64,000 bases of DNA from DASUNP01 sp035249305 (GCA_035249305.1 DATFGQ010000048.1:1-64000), one strand, 5' to 3'. Shown: positions 37,178-46,011, counted from the first letter of the stretch. Notes: a model not told the origin generated them from the letters alone. Made by a program: numbers and translations.

Positions 37178-38782
37178 CTAGCCCTTATTGCGCCCGCGCC
37201 AGTCGGCCAGTATCTCGCGGGCGGCATTGTAGCCGGGCGCTCCCATGACGCCGCCGCCAGGATGCGTGCCCGACCCGCACATGTAAAGCGCCTCGATGGG
37301 CGTGCGGTACTGAGCCCAGCCGGCGACCGGGCGCATGAAGAATAATTGGTCTACGGTCATGTCGCCGTGAAAGATGTTGCCGCCCGTCAGCGAGTACTCG
37401 CGCTCAAGGTCTAAGGGCGTGATCACCTGGCGGTGCAAGATCGACTGGCGGATGTTCGGCGCGTATTCGGCGATCAGGTTTATGCAGCGGTCGGCGAACC
37501 CCTCTTTGATAGAATCCCAGTCGGCGTCGCGCAGAGTGTAGGGCGCGTATTGCGCAAATATGCACATGATGTGCTTGCCCGGCGGCGCGATCGAATCGTC
37601 GTAGGCCGTCGGAATCGTCAGCTCAAGCATAGGGTTGTCCGACGGTCGGCCCGCGGCCGCGTCTTCCCACGCGCGGTCTACGTAATCCATCGAAGGGCAG
37701 ATGTGAATCGTCGCCTTGTGCTGCGGCCCGAGGGCCGAGCCCGGATAGTCCTTGAAATCGGGCAGCGCGTCCAAGGCCAGGTTGATCTTCAGCGAGCAGC
37801 CTTCGATGTGAATCTTCTTGATCTCGCCCACGAACTCTTCTTCCAACTCCTTCGGATCGATCAGTCTTAAAAAAGTGATCTTCGGGTCGGCGTTCGAAAC
37901 AATGACGCGCGCGTGTATCTCCTCGCCGTCCGCGAGCGCGACGCCGTAAGCGCGACCGCCGCGCACCAGTATGCTAGACACGTCGGCGTTAGTCCTTATC
38001 CGCGCGCCCGCGGCCGTAGCTGAGCTCGCGATGGCCTCGCTGATCGCGCCCATCCCGCCGCGCGCGAATCCCCACAGCCCGCGAATGCCGGTCGCGCCGC
38101 CCATAACGTGGTGCAGCATGATGTAGGCCGTGCCGGGGGTCGAAGGGCCGCCGTTGGTGCCGATCACGCCGTCGGTCGCCAGCGTAGCTTTGATATGGTC
38201 GGACTCGAACCGCTCGTCGAGATAAGTGCGAACGCTCTGCACCATGATCTTTATCAGGTGCACGACCTGGGGGTCGCGGAACTTGAGCGCCTCAAGCCCC
38301 AGGCGGCCCATCGCCACAAGGTCGCGGAACTTGCGCCGTATGATGTTAGGCGGCGTCGTCATCAAAAGCCCTTCGACCCATTCGGCCAGCAGCGCCAGTT
38401 GGTGCTCGAAGTCGGGGTATGCCTCGGCGTCTTTCTTCGAAAACTTCGCGAGCTCTTTTTGAGTCGCGGCCATGTCCTGCCAGAAAAAGAGGTGCCGCCC
38501 GTCGGGGAAGGTCGAAAAGAACGACGGGTCTTTGGGGTAGAGGTGGTAGCCGTGGCTGTGCAGATCAAGCTCGTCTATTATCCGCGGCTGGAGCAGGCTG
38601 CACAGGTATGAGAGCGTCGATACCTTGTATCCCGGCCAGGGCTGTTCGGTCACCGACGCGCCTCCCAAGACGCCGCGCCGCTCAAGCACGGTGACGCTCA
38701 ACCCCGCGCGAGCCAGGTAGGCGGCCGTGACCAGCCCGTTATGCCCCCCGCCGATAATGACTACGTCAGTTGAGCTCATCAT
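37178..38782 (-). CDS. FAD-dependent oxidoreductase, phytoene-desaturase-like (CrtI/PYROXD2 group)
   Basis: A 534-residue flavoprotein. The FAD-binding signature DVVIIGGGHNGLVTAAYLARAG opens the chain, followed by VLERRGVLGGASVTEQ and, at the end, the second FAD motif GGGVMGAPGYNAAREIL. The overall pattern is that of the NAD(P)/FAD oxidoreductases related to CrtI, closest by eye to the PYROXD2-type members that are not carotenoid enzymes. The substrate is unknown; no carotenoid genes are nearby. The ATG overlaps the stop of the upstream dinB-like gene in TAATG, so the two are translationally coupled. Confidence 0.85.
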   Translation of the reverse strand: MMSSTDVVIIGGGHNGLVTAAYLARAGLSVTVLERRGVLGGASVTEQPWPGYKVSTLSYLCSLLQPRIIDELDLHSHGYHLYPKDPSFFSTFPDGRHLFFWQDMAATQKELAKFSKKDAEAYPDFEHQLALLAEWVEGLLMTTPPNIIRRKFRDLVAMGRLGLEALKFRDPQVVHLIKIMVQSVRTYLDERFESDHIKATLATDGVIGTNGGPSTPGTAYIMLHHVMGGATGIRGLWGFARGGMGAISEAIASSATAAGARIRTNADVSSILVRGGRAYGVALADGEEIHARVIVSNADPKITFLRLIDPKELEEEFVGEIKKIHIEGCSLKINLALDALPDFKDYPGSALGPQHKATIHICPSMDYVDRAWEDAAAGRPSDNPMLELTIPTAYDDSIAPPGKHIMCIFAQYAPYTLRDADWDSIKEGFADRCINLIAEYAPNIRQSILHRQVITPLDLEREYSLTGGNIFHGDMTVDQLFFMRPVAGWAQYRTPIEALYMCGSGTHPGGGVMGAPGYNAAREILADWRGRNKG

Positions 38783-39309
38783 TAGACCTGTGGGCGGTTG
38801 AGGTTCTGGTGCGTGCGAATCCAGAGCTCGTCTAGCGACCCCTCTTCGAGCATCTTCGTGACGAAGACGATCTGGCCCGTGTGCATCGCCACATGAACCG
38901 AGACGTTGAATATCTGGTTAAAGAGCGTGGGGTTGTAAGAGGGCTCACTGGCGGGCTCCAGAAAGCGCGTGGGATCGAACCCCGCGAGCGTCTCTTTGAC
39001 CTGGCTCATAGTCTCGTCGAAGGTCGCTAAGAGCTCCTGCTTGGGCACGGGGCCGCGCTCTGAAAACTCCTCGGGCCGGTTGCGCTTGTAATCCACCCCG
39101 CCTATGCTGTGCGCCACGTAATGGCGCATCGAGCCCGAAAGGTGGAGCACGAGGTTGCCGACAGAGTTGCTCTGCTCGTTGGGCCTCCACCAGAGCTGCT
39201 CTTCGGTCAGCCTCTCGACGCAAGACCTGATCTGGTCGGGGAAGACCTTGGTGATGCGGCTCGTGAGCGCGTCCAACACTACACGGTTCAAATCTGACTT
39301 CTCTTGCAT
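38782..39309 (-). CDS. DinB family protein
   Basis: A 175-residue four-helix protein of the DinB/YfiT superfamily of metal-binding thiol-S-transferase-like proteins. The helix NSVGNLVLHLSGSMRHYV and the later VSVHVAMHTGQIVFV supply the histidines that normally hold the divalent metal. ATG 39309 is taken because GGGAG lies five bases upstream; a longer form from 39369 has no ribosome site. It is followed by an FAD oxidoreductase with overlapping stop and start, suggesting a two-gene operon. The substrate is unknown. Confidence 0.85.
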   Translation of the reverse strand: MQEKSDLNRVVLDALTSRITKVFPDQIRSCVERLTEEQLWWRPNEQSNSVGNLVLHLSGSMRHYVAHSIGGVDYKRNRPEEFSERGPVPKQELLATFDETMSQVKETLAGFDPTRFLEPASEPSYNPTLFNQIFNVSVHVAMHTGQIVFVTKMLEEGSLDELWIRTHQNLNRPQV

Positions 39310-39436
39310 AATTCTCCCGGTAAGAAAATTGATTCGCCAGATTGTATTAATTGGGTAGCCGCTTTGCAATGCGGGAACGGACGGCGAGCCTGACGCCGCC
39401 CGCGTCGTATGATTAGAAATGCGGATAAACCGTCTC

Positions 39437-39577
39437 TTATGAATTCTGCTCTTCGCCCGCGTCCTCGGCCCGCCGCAAGAACCTGCCGAACACCGACAGC
39501 GAGAAGCCGGCGATCGTCATCGCGACCATAAAGGCCAGTATGCAGACGAGTAGTATGGCCAATAACTGAAGTATCAT
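39437..39577 (-). CDS. small single-TM protein
   Basis: A 46-codon frame starting at ATG 39577: residues 1-28 are strongly hydrophobic (MILQLLAILLVCILAFMVAMT), followed by FGRFLRRAEDAGEEQNS, a basic then acidic tail. It looks like a small membrane-anchored protein. AAGG lies eight bases before the start. It sits between dinB and rlmD on the same strand. No family is recognised. Confidence 0.5.
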   Translation of the reverse strand: MILQLLAILLVCILAFMVAMTIAGFSLSVFGRFLRRAEDAGEEQNS

Positions 39578-39662
39578 AGGTCTGCCTTACCGGGGGCTTT
39601 GTGGAGTTGGGGAAGAGACGGCCTCAGACTAACCGAACTTACATAAGAAAGCAATAAAAAAC

Positions 39663-40856
39663 TTATTCGTCATCTAAGTCGAGCTTCGCGACCGTCTCGA
39701 CGTGGTAGGTCTGAGGGAAGAGGTCGAACGCGACCACGCTTGATAGCCTGTAGCGGGCGTCGACGAGCTTTCTCAGGTCGCGGGCCAGCGTCGCGGGGTC
39801 GCACGAGACGTAAGCGACGCGCGCCGGTTTGAGACGAGCGATCTCGCCGATGGCTTCGGCGGCCCCCGACCGCGGCGGGTCGAGGAGTATTAAATCCGGG
39901 GCGGAGTTTATGCCTTTGAGCCAGCTCTCGACGCGCGTGTTACGAAGCTCGACGTTGGCGGCGTTGCTAGCGGCTATATTCTTCTTCGCGAAATACGCGG
40001 CTCGGGGGTCGGATTCGACCCCTATCACGCGGTCGAACGAGAGGGCCAGCGGCAGTGTGAACAGGCCTACGCCCGCGTAAAGGTCGCAGGCTACGTCGCC
40101 GGAATAACCGGCCGTCGCCTCTTTGACGAAATCTTCAAGTAACAAATAATTCGCCTGAAAAAAGGTCGAAGCGCCGAACGTGTAATTCATGTCTCCGATC
40201 TTTCGAGAGACGGGCGCGGCGGAAAAGCCCTCCAATTCCGGCTCGATGCTTACGCCCGATTGGCCCAGAGCCATCTCTACTTCCGCGGGCAGCTCGGAAC
40301 CGAAGCCACCGCCAGCAAACGACGAACGCAGACTTACGAGCGCGCGGTCGAGCTGAGGCGCAAGCACGGGGCAACTCTCTACGTCACAGACCGCGTGCGA
40401 AGCGGCGTGATTGAACCCGATTCGCAAGTGATCAGCGTCATGCTCTATTTTTACTTGAGCGCGAGAGCGATAGCCGAACTCGGCGGCCGAGCGGATCTCG
40501 ATCTCGCGGTCCCACGGGATTCGGCCGATGCGCGCGAGTGCGTCGCCGACAAAGCCCGCCTTCGCCTTCAGTTGTTCGTCGTAGGAGAGGTGCTGCAACT
40601 GGCAGCCCCCGCATTCGCCAAAGTATCTGCAAGGAGGCGCGCGCCTGGAGGGAGAAGGAGTGATTATCTCTTCGATCACGCCTCTGGCGAAATTCTTTTT
40701 GCGTTCGGTTATACGGATTCGCAGCCGCTCGGCGGGGGCCGCGAATGGGACGAAGATGGCGAGCCCGTCGTGGCGCGCGACGGCGTCGCCGCCGAAAGCG
40801 AGACGTTCAGTCGTCACTTCGACAACATCGCCGACCGAAAGGGAATTCTGCTTCAC
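39663..40856 (-). CDS. 23S rRNA (uracil-5-)-methyltransferase, RlmD/RumA family
   Basis: A 397-residue SAM-dependent enzyme forming 5-methyluridine in 23S rRNA (or tRNA in some lineages). An N-terminal TRAM domain (about 1-60) is followed by [4Fe-4S] ligands Cys76, Cys82, Cys85 and Cys162 in CRYFGECGGC and ESCPVL. The Rossmann core has CDLYAGVGLFTLPLA and LLDPPRSG, and the nucleophile lies in YVSCDPATLARDL. The C-terminal FPQTYHVETVAKL is typical. The target base (U1939 or U747) cannot be decided here. A 122-base element with terminal inverted repeats lies just upstream. Confidence 0.92.
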   Translation of the reverse strand: MKQNSLSVGDVVEVTTERLAFGGDAVARHDGLAIFVPFAAPAERLRIRITERKKNFARGVIEEIITPSPSRRAPPCRYFGECGGCQLQHLSYDEQLKAKAGFVGDALARIGRIPWDREIEIRSAAEFGYRSRAQVKIEHDADHLRIGFNHAASHAVCDVESCPVLAPQLDRALVSLRSSFAGGGFGSELPAEVEMALGQSGVSIEPELEGFSAAPVSRKIGDMNYTFGASTFFQANYLLLEDFVKEATAGYSGDVACDLYAGVGLFTLPLALSFDRVIGVESDPRAAYFAKKNIAASNAANVELRNTRVESWLKGINSAPDLILLDPPRSGAAEAIGEIARLKPARVAYVSCDPATLARDLRKLVDARYRLSSVVAFDLFPQTYHVETVAKLDLDDE

Positions 40857-40896
40857 TCATTCACGATAGCAGGGTTTTTGATGGTGAGAAAAGAGA

Positions 40897-41018
40897 TTCA
40901 CCGCAGAGACACAGAGGACGCAGAGTTCACGCAGAGAGAAATCAATTCTGCTCTGCGCCTCCGCCGCGTGCGAAGCACATCATCGGCCATCCTGTGCTCT
41001 CTGTGTCTCTGCGGTGAA
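40897..41018. repeat. 122-bp element with perfect 20-bp terminal inverted repeats
   Basis: The left end TTCACCGCAGAGACACAGAG (40897-40916) is the exact reverse complement of the right end at 40999-41018. The inside repeats words such as GACGCAGAG. It lies between rlmD and the SCO gene, ending two bases from the SCO stop. It has the shape of a miniature inverted-repeat element; this sequence type is widespread in unrelated bacterial genomes. Confidence 0.8.
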
Positions 41019-41020
41019 TT

Positions 41021-41614
41021 CTATGGCGAGTGCAACATCTCGACGATCAGGCTGGTTAGACGTTCAGGCTCGGCAAGCCCGTAAACGCGCTTCCACCGTC
41101 CTCGGTCGTAGTTGCCGATGAACATCGCGGGCGAATGATCGCCTCTGCGCGCCTCGTCGCCCGTCAACGCTCTCGACAATCGATCTATCTCGCTCTTGTC
41201 GCCAGTCACGAAAGTCCACCCTGGCTTTGCGCGGAAACGCGAGAGCCATGTCTTGAGCTCTTCGGCGCTGTCGGCTTCCGGGTCCGCGCTGACCGAAATC
41301 AGCAACACGTCTTTGCCAAGCCTGTCGCCAAGCATCGATTGCAGCCGCGCGAACTGGCTCCCCTGCATCGGACAGATCGCCTTGCAGGTCGTGTAGACGA
41401 AGTTGATCGCTACGACGCGCCCTTTCAAAAGGTCTTCGTAGAAATCTATTTGCTTTCCGTCCTGATCTACGACCGCGATGTTTGTGATAGCGTCTTTCGG
41501 CGGCCTCCGGTCCTGCTTCTGCTGAGCGGAGGCCGATAGCGGTCCGAGGCACAAAGCCAGCAGCGTCGCTATGCTTAAAAGACGAAGCTTGAAAATCACA
41601 GACTCAGTCGACAT
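41021..41614 (-). CDS. SCO1/SenC family protein (copper chaperone-like thioredoxin fold)
   Basis: A 197-residue exported protein. After a signal peptide (about 1-30, ending SASAQQ) comes a thioredoxin fold with the copper-binding pair Cys77 and Cys81 in TTCKAICPMQ and the distal histidine in GDHSPAMF. SCO proteins deliver copper to the CuA site of cytochrome oxidase or act as thiol oxidoreductases. No oxidase genes are nearby. It lies 12 bases downstream of a copper-radical-oxidase-like gene, which makes a role in copper loading of that enzyme an attractive inference. Confidence 0.9.
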   Translation of the reverse strand: MSTESVIFKLRLLSIATLLALCLGPLSASAQQKQDRRPPKDAITNIAVVDQDGKQIDFYEDLLKGRVVAINFVYTTCKAICPMQGSQFARLQSMLGDRLGKDVLLISVSADPEADSAEELKTWLSRFRAKPGWTFVTGDKSEIDRLSRALTGDEARRGDHSPAMFIGNYDRGRWKRVYGLAEPERLTSLIVEMLHSP

Positions 41615-41626
41615 CGATCGCCTCGC

Positions 41627-44113
41627 TCAACCGACTTTGATAATCTTGGCCACCGAAGGCACGCCCTGCTTGTTGACCAGAAAGAGCATGTAATAACCCG
41701 GCGGGGCGATGTTCCCGTTGGCGGGGGCGGAGACTTCGAGGTTCTTGCCCTTCTTGGCGAAACTCAACCGAACTCTTCGCTGGTCCATCGTGATGGCGTG
41801 TGTCACCGACGGCAGGCGGATCAAGACAACGTCGGAGACGGTCTTGACGGCCTTCTTATCGGGGACCTTGACCTGGAACCGCTCGCCGTAGGCGATCGCA
41901 TCCTGGACGGACGTGATGGTCGGGCGACTGCCTTTGAAAAGGTAAGGGGGCGAGTATATCTCCAGGTTGTAGTTGTCTCCCCCTCCGCCCGTGGGGCCGG
42001 GCTGTCCGCCGCCCGCCACCAGCACTCGCGCGTCCGGCAACAGCATCGCGGTCGAATGGTAAAGCCGCTCGACCTGCTGAGTGGCCATCATAGTCCACAC
42101 GTCATTTGACGGGTCCCACATCTCTGCTGATCGTTCGGTCCCCGTGAAGCTGTTGAAGCCGCCGCCGCTGGTCCCGCCTATCGCCAGAACTTTGCCGTCG
42201 GGGAGCACCACGGTGTTGAGCTGTCGCCGCGCGTAGTACATCGAGCTGACGCGCCGCCAGGAGGGCGATGGCTGGTTGAGGTCTATTACTTCCGCCGCGT
42301 TTGTCGGCGTGCCGCCGCCGACGATCAGTATCTTGCCCGCGTCATACATCACGAACGAGCCGTAGTCGCGATAGCCGTAGCTGCTCTCGGGTCCTGGCGT
42401 CCACTCTCCCGTCCCTCTCGTGTCCAGAAAGCCCGTCGCTTGATCCGGCCCCGCGCAAAAGACGCGCCCGTCCGGCGCGAGCGCCATCCAGGGGTAGTAA
42501 GGGAGCCAGTGCACCGCCCCCGTCAACGAGCGCCAGCCGTTCCCCTCCCACACTTGGGGCAGGTTGTTGAATTGGAGATTCTCGTCCGTGCCTGAGACTA
42601 CGAGCACGTCTCCGTTGGCGAGCGTACAATTCGACGGGTACCAGCGGCCCGCGTTCATGTCAGGCCCGCGCGACCATGTGTTGGTCCTGTAATCGAAGAT
42701 GTTCGTGTGAGGCTCGCCCTTCGACGACTCCAGGTGATGGCCGCCCGCGACGAGCAGCCTGCCGTCGGGCAGAAACGAATGGCCGCTGCAAAAGACGTTC
42801 GTGTTGGTGTTGGTGACCGTGGTGAAGCTGTTCGCCTCTATGTCCCACACGCGAGCCTGCGTGACGAGAGACCTGTCGTCCGATTGCCAGAACAGGACCT
42901 TGCCGTTAGGCAGCAGGTGCATGTGTATAGCGACGGCGGGCATGTCCCTTCTTACGATCCACTGGCCGACCATGGCCGGGTTCGTATCCATCGCGTCTGT
43001 GGATTCGGCTATGCGGAAGTAGTTGAAGTTGGCGACCGCGCCCGACGGCCCGTTGCCGTCCATTGCCACGCGCATCACCTGGCGGCCCGCGTTGAGCCTT
43101 ACGCCCATCTTGAATACGGTCTTGTAACGGTTCCACCCGCCCGTGTCGGGGATGCTCATAATGCCCGTCTTGTCCTGCCCGTCGAACTCCACATGGAACG
43201 TGCCGCCCGGCCCGTTTGAAGCGGCCCTCGCTTCGATGACGTAGTTGCCCGCCGAGGCAACGTCGATTGTGTATTCGAGCCACTCTTCGGCGAACACGTC
43301 GCTCACCTCGAAGCCGCCTTCGCTGCACGCCGTTATGTCGACGCCCGACGCGCGGTACTGGCCGCCCTTGTTCATCTCGTCTATGTCGTGGAAGGCGACC
43401 TCTTCGCCGCCTCGATCAAAATCTTCGCTCTCGATCTTGCCGACGACTACCTTGGGCGTGTCGGTGAAAGGGAACTGCGGCGCTGGCGGGCCGAGAGAGA
43501 GTATCCTGATGTAATTGAAATTGCCTACTGCGCCGGTCTGCCCGTTGCCGTCCATTGCCACGCGCATCACCTGGCGGCCCGCGCTCAAGCTCACCGAGCT
43601 CTTCGCCGCCGTCCTGTAAGAGCTCCACGCTCCTGTGTTCGGCACGTTGACCGAGCCGGTCTTGTTCACCCCGTCAAACTCTATGTGAAAGGCGCCGCCC
43701 GCGCCTGCGGAGGCCACGCGCGCTTCAACCGTGTAGCTCCCGGCCGTGGCTATCTCGATAGTGTATTCGAGCCATTCGCCCGCGAAGACCGAGCCTACCT
43801 CGAACCCGCCTTCCGAGCAGACACTGATGTCGACGCCCGTCGTGCGATATTGATTACCGTCGTTCGAAGGGTTCTTGTCGCTGTACGCAACGCCCTGCCC
43901 GCCGTCATCGAAATCCTCGCATTGAATGGCGCCGGGGACCGCGTGAGGCGAGCCCTGAAAAGGCGCTTGCCCTTCCTGAAAGAAGAACGCCGAGGCGGCC
44001 GAGCTGCTAACAAGCGGCGTCGTCATCGTCTGAATCGCTATGAGCGATGCCGCGAGGGCTAAGGAAAAGAGACGAAAGAGGCGGGGCGAACCGGAATACG
44101 AACCGCGATGCAT
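41627..44113 (-). CDS. CBM6-CBM6-galactose oxidase-like (copper radical oxidase) secreted protein
   Basis: An 828-residue exported protein. After a signal peptide come two tandem CBM6-like carbohydrate-binding domains (about 55-200 and 215-350), a kelch beta-propeller of the galactose/glyoxal oxidase type, and a C-terminal Ig-like domain (GO-like E set). Likely active-site residues are the Cys of YPSNCTLANGD, the Tyr-His of ERLYHSTAML and a C-terminal His in SVTHAITM, which would hold a copper-radical centre oxidising primary alcohols or aldehydes. ATG 44113 is chosen since GAGGAG lies nine bases upstream. The two CBM copies share a 44-base identical DNA stretch. A SCO copper protein gene follows. 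Confidence 0.88.
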   Translation of the reverse strand: MHRGSYSGSPRLFRLFSLALAASLIAIQTMTTPLVSSSAASAFFFQEGQAPFQGSPHAVPGAIQCEDFDDGGQGVAYSDKNPSNDGNQYRTTGVDISVCSEGGFEVGSVFAGEWLEYTIEIATAGSYTVEARVASAGAGGAFHIEFDGVNKTGSVNVPNTGAWSSYRTAAKSSVSLSAGRQVMRVAMDGNGQTGAVGNFNYIRILSLGPPAPQFPFTDTPKVVVGKIESEDFDRGGEEVAFHDIDEMNKGGQYRASGVDITACSEGGFEVSDVFAEEWLEYTIDVASAGNYVIEARAASNGPGGTFHVEFDGQDKTGIMSIPDTGGWNRYKTVFKMGVRLNAGRQVMRVAMDGNGPSGAVANFNYFRIAESTDAMDTNPAMVGQWIVRRDMPAVAIHMHLLPNGKVLFWQSDDRSLVTQARVWDIEANSFTTVTNTNTNVFCSGHSFLPDGRLLVAGGHHLESSKGEPHTNIFDYRTNTWSRGPDMNAGRWYPSNCTLANGDVLVVSGTDENLQFNNLPQVWEGNGWRSLTGAVHWLPYYPWMALAPDGRVFCAGPDQATGFLDTRGTGEWTPGPESSYGYRDYGSFVMYDAGKILIVGGGTPTNAAEVIDLNQPSPSWRRVSSMYYARRQLNTVVLPDGKVLAIGGTSGGGFNSFTGTERSAEMWDPSNDVWTMMATQQVERLYHSTAMLLPDARVLVAGGGQPGPTGGGGDNYNLEIYSPPYLFKGSRPTITSVQDAIAYGERFQVKVPDKKAVKTVSDVVLIRLPSVTHAITMDQRRVRLSFAKKGKNLEVSAPANGNIAPPGYYMLFLVNKQGVPSVAKIIKVG
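43048..43091. repeat. 44-bp direct repeat, copy 1 (inside CBM6 domain 2)
   Basis: Identical to 43540-43583. Both encode AGRQVMRVAMDGNG in the reverse strand. The neighbouring codons of the two CBM6 domains differ, so the identity points to recent gene conversion or slippage between the domains. Confidence 0.8.
43540..43583. repeat. 44-bp direct repeat, copy 2 (inside CBM6 domain 1)
   Basis: Partner of 43048-43091, 448 bases further on, same orientation and identical base for base. Confidence 0.8.
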
Positions 44114-44224
44114 CGAGAATATCTCCTCTAACCTGACCTGGGCCTGCCGACCTGAAGATAAGGAAAGGCTCAATAGTCCCGTTTTTCCACACCGCCTATG
44201 GGTTGTCTGAGAGATCCCTGGAGG

Positions 44225-44480
44225 GGGCGCATCGATAGAAAGCCTCGAAGAGGCGTCATTCAATAAGCCCCAAAGGGGCGACGATTCAATAGCCGAAAGC
44301 CCCGTAGGGGCGGTATTCAATAGCCCGGCGCAACGCGCCGGGTCATGCGTCATACAAGAAGAAGCCCTGAAAGGGCGCGATAAGAGTATCGCCCTTTCAG
44401 GGCTTCTCATTATTAACAACTCTTTTCCAGGGGCGGTGCCCCTGGCTATTGAATCACGCCCTTTCAGGGCTCTTTTCGCA
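44225..44480. repeat. cluster of short GC-rich palindromes (cluster C)
   Basis: Units seen: AGCCTCGAAGAGGCG, AGCCCCAAAGGGGCG, AGCCCCGTAGGGGCG, CCCGGCGCAACGCGCCGGG, AGCCCTGAAAGGGCG, CGCCCTTTCAGGGCT and CCAGGGGCGGTGCCCCTGG, again joined by ATTCAATAGCC. With the promoter region of the oxidase gene they occupy the 382-base gap 44114-44495; no gene is seen there. Confidence 0.8.
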
Positions 44481-44495
44481 CTCCTCAGACACGGC

Positions 44496-45281
44496 CTAGA
44501 TGTAGAAGAGGCTTAATCGGGGGACGCGGTTGGTTTCGCGCAATCGGCGGGAGACGAAATTCTGCAACGTCTGTTCGTAGATCGATCTGTCCATCTTCGT
44601 GCGGTAGGCTTTCAACTGCGACGCCGCTTCGGCGCGCATCTCCGCTATGAGGATCTCGCCGCTCGTCTTCACCAGACTCTCAAGCATCATACGGTCGATA
44701 GCGTCGAGGTCCTTCTCAATAGCTTCCGCGTCGGCGACCGCGGCCGACTCCACATACTCTCTGATCTCTTTCAAACGCGCGCGCGCGCGCCCGACGGCGA
44801 CTATTACGAGCGGGCGGTCCTCGCTCATGGCGATTGATTCGGCCTCGACGAGCTCCCGGTCCGAGCGGTCGAGGAACTCTAAGAGCAGGTCCTTCGGGAA
44901 GGGCGCGGCCTGCTGTTTGACTTTCTTGCGCGGCCCCGCGGGTTCAACCAAAGGCTGCGCCTCGGCCGCGCCGACCTGCGCCAGCCGGTATTCGGCGTAA
45001 AGAGACTCGACCTCCTGCTGGCAATAGAACATCGAGTTGACTTTGCGGTATTTTCGCGGACGCGAGTCGTAGGAGTCGAACGCCTGGTTTATGGCGCGCA
45101 GCACCAGATGGAGCGGGATGCCCGCGTTCTTCCAGCTTTCCACCAGCGCCCAGTCCATGGGTGAGATCAAGAGCGGTTTGCCGCGCCGGCGAACGAACTC
45201 TTCTTCGACCTCAGTGAAGTAGTTAAAGTAGTTCAGCCGTCGCGCAATGTATGGCTCTGCCTCTTCGCCGGTCGCTTCCAC
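44496..45281 (-). CDS. hypothetical protein, third gene of unknown cluster
   Basis: A 261-residue soluble, helical protein. Its N-terminal 90 residues (LLISPMDWALVESWKNAGIPLHLV and the Tyr-rich SDYDSRPRKYRKVNSMFYC-like region) look like a compact helical domain, perhaps a winged helix; the C-terminal half is a long charged coiled-coil region. It starts five bases after the 51-residue membrane protein gene, and the three genes 46011-44496 form one likely operon. The family is unknown to me. Confidence 0.7.
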   Translation of the reverse strand: MEATGEEAEPYIARRLNYFNYFTEVEEEFVRRRGKPLLISPMDWALVESWKNAGIPLHLVLRAINQAFDSYDSRPRKYRKVNSMFYCQQEVESLYAEYRLAQVGAAEAQPLVEPAGPRKKVKQQAAPFPKDLLLEFLDRSDRELVEAESIAMSEDRPLVIVAVGRARARLKEIREYVESAAVADAEAIEKDLDAIDRMMLESLVKTSGEILIAEMRAEAASQLKAYRTKMDRSIYEQTLQNFVSRRLRETNRVPRLSLFYI

Positions 45282-45286
45282 GATTG

Positions 45287-45442
45287 CTAGGTTATCGCAT
45301 TGATTATCTGGCCAAGGATCAAGAAGCCCGCGATCGTCGCGGCCATGTCTAGCAGGATCAGTCCGACCAGCGGGAGCGCGTCTTTTTGCGCCGCGCCGTC
45401 GAGAGCTTTTATCGAGCTGAAATCTTTGTCGGGGTCTGCCAT
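45287..45442 (-). CDS. small membrane protein, second gene of unknown cluster
   Basis: A 51-residue protein beginning MADPDKDF at ATG 45442, with AGGAGAG ahead of it. Residues 23-51 form one hydrophobic helix ending at the C-terminus (VGLILLDMAATIAGFLILGQI). It lies 23 bases after the 181-residue gene and five before the 261-residue gene, which supports it being a real, co-expressed protein. Confidence 0.65.
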   Translation of the reverse strand: MADPDKDFSSIKALDGAAQKDALPLVGLILLDMAATIAGFLILGQIINAIT

Positions 45443-45465
45443 TCGATCTCTCCTGTGAATTGATC

Positions 45466-46011
45466 TCAAACCAGCGGCGTAAACCGGCTGATTATGTTTC
45501 CCTCCACCCTCTGAAGCTCTTCGCGAACTATGTCGGCCTTGCCTTCGAGCCGCAAACGCCTGGCGATCTCGCGGGCGGCCTCTTCGAGCTCCGAGTGGAG
45601 CAGGTTAGCTATGCGCTCGCGTTCGAGCGCCGAGACGGCGTCGGGGTTGGAGAGCGGCCCTGCCGCCTGCGGCTGCGTCCCCGGCGAATCTCTCTTATGC
45701 AGGTTGACCAGGAACGAGAAGCTCGGAGGCGGAAAGACGGGCGAGCGCCGAAACGATTCGCGAAGCATCTGCTTGACCTCGTGCTCGCTCCAGTCGCCCA
45801 GCTCGCCGAGCGCCTCTTCGTCGGCCTCCGTCCAGGCCGAGTCGGCGAGCTCTTCGTAAAAGCGGCGTATGCTCTCCATCGTGTCTTCGTTGCCCGAGAC
45901 GGGGCGGCACTCGAAAGCCGAGAGGCGTTCGGCTATGCGGCGCGTGGCCTCCTCGCTCTCTTCGCGGAATATGTCCGCGATTATCTGGCGCTCGTCCGGC
46001 CTAATCCTCAT
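45466..46011 (-). CDS. hypothetical protein, first gene of unknown cluster
   Basis: A 181-residue soluble protein, almost entirely charged helix: an N-terminal DERQIIADIFREESEEATRRIAERL block and a C-terminal ERERIANLLHSELEEAAREIARRL block resemble each other and may be an internal duplication, separated by a Pro-rich linker (VFPPPSF). No signal peptide or membrane segment. Divergent from the M1 aminopeptidase gene with a 75-base AT-rich spacer. Family not recognised. Confidence 0.7.
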   Translation of the reverse strand: MRIRPDERQIIADIFREESEEATRRIAERLSAFECRPVSGNEDTMESIRRFYEELADSAWTEADEEALGELGDWSEHEVKQMLRESFRRSPVFPPPSFSFLVNLHKRDSPGTQPQAAGPLSNPDAVSALERERIANLLHSELEEAAREIARRLRLEGKADIVREELQRVEGNIISRFTPLV

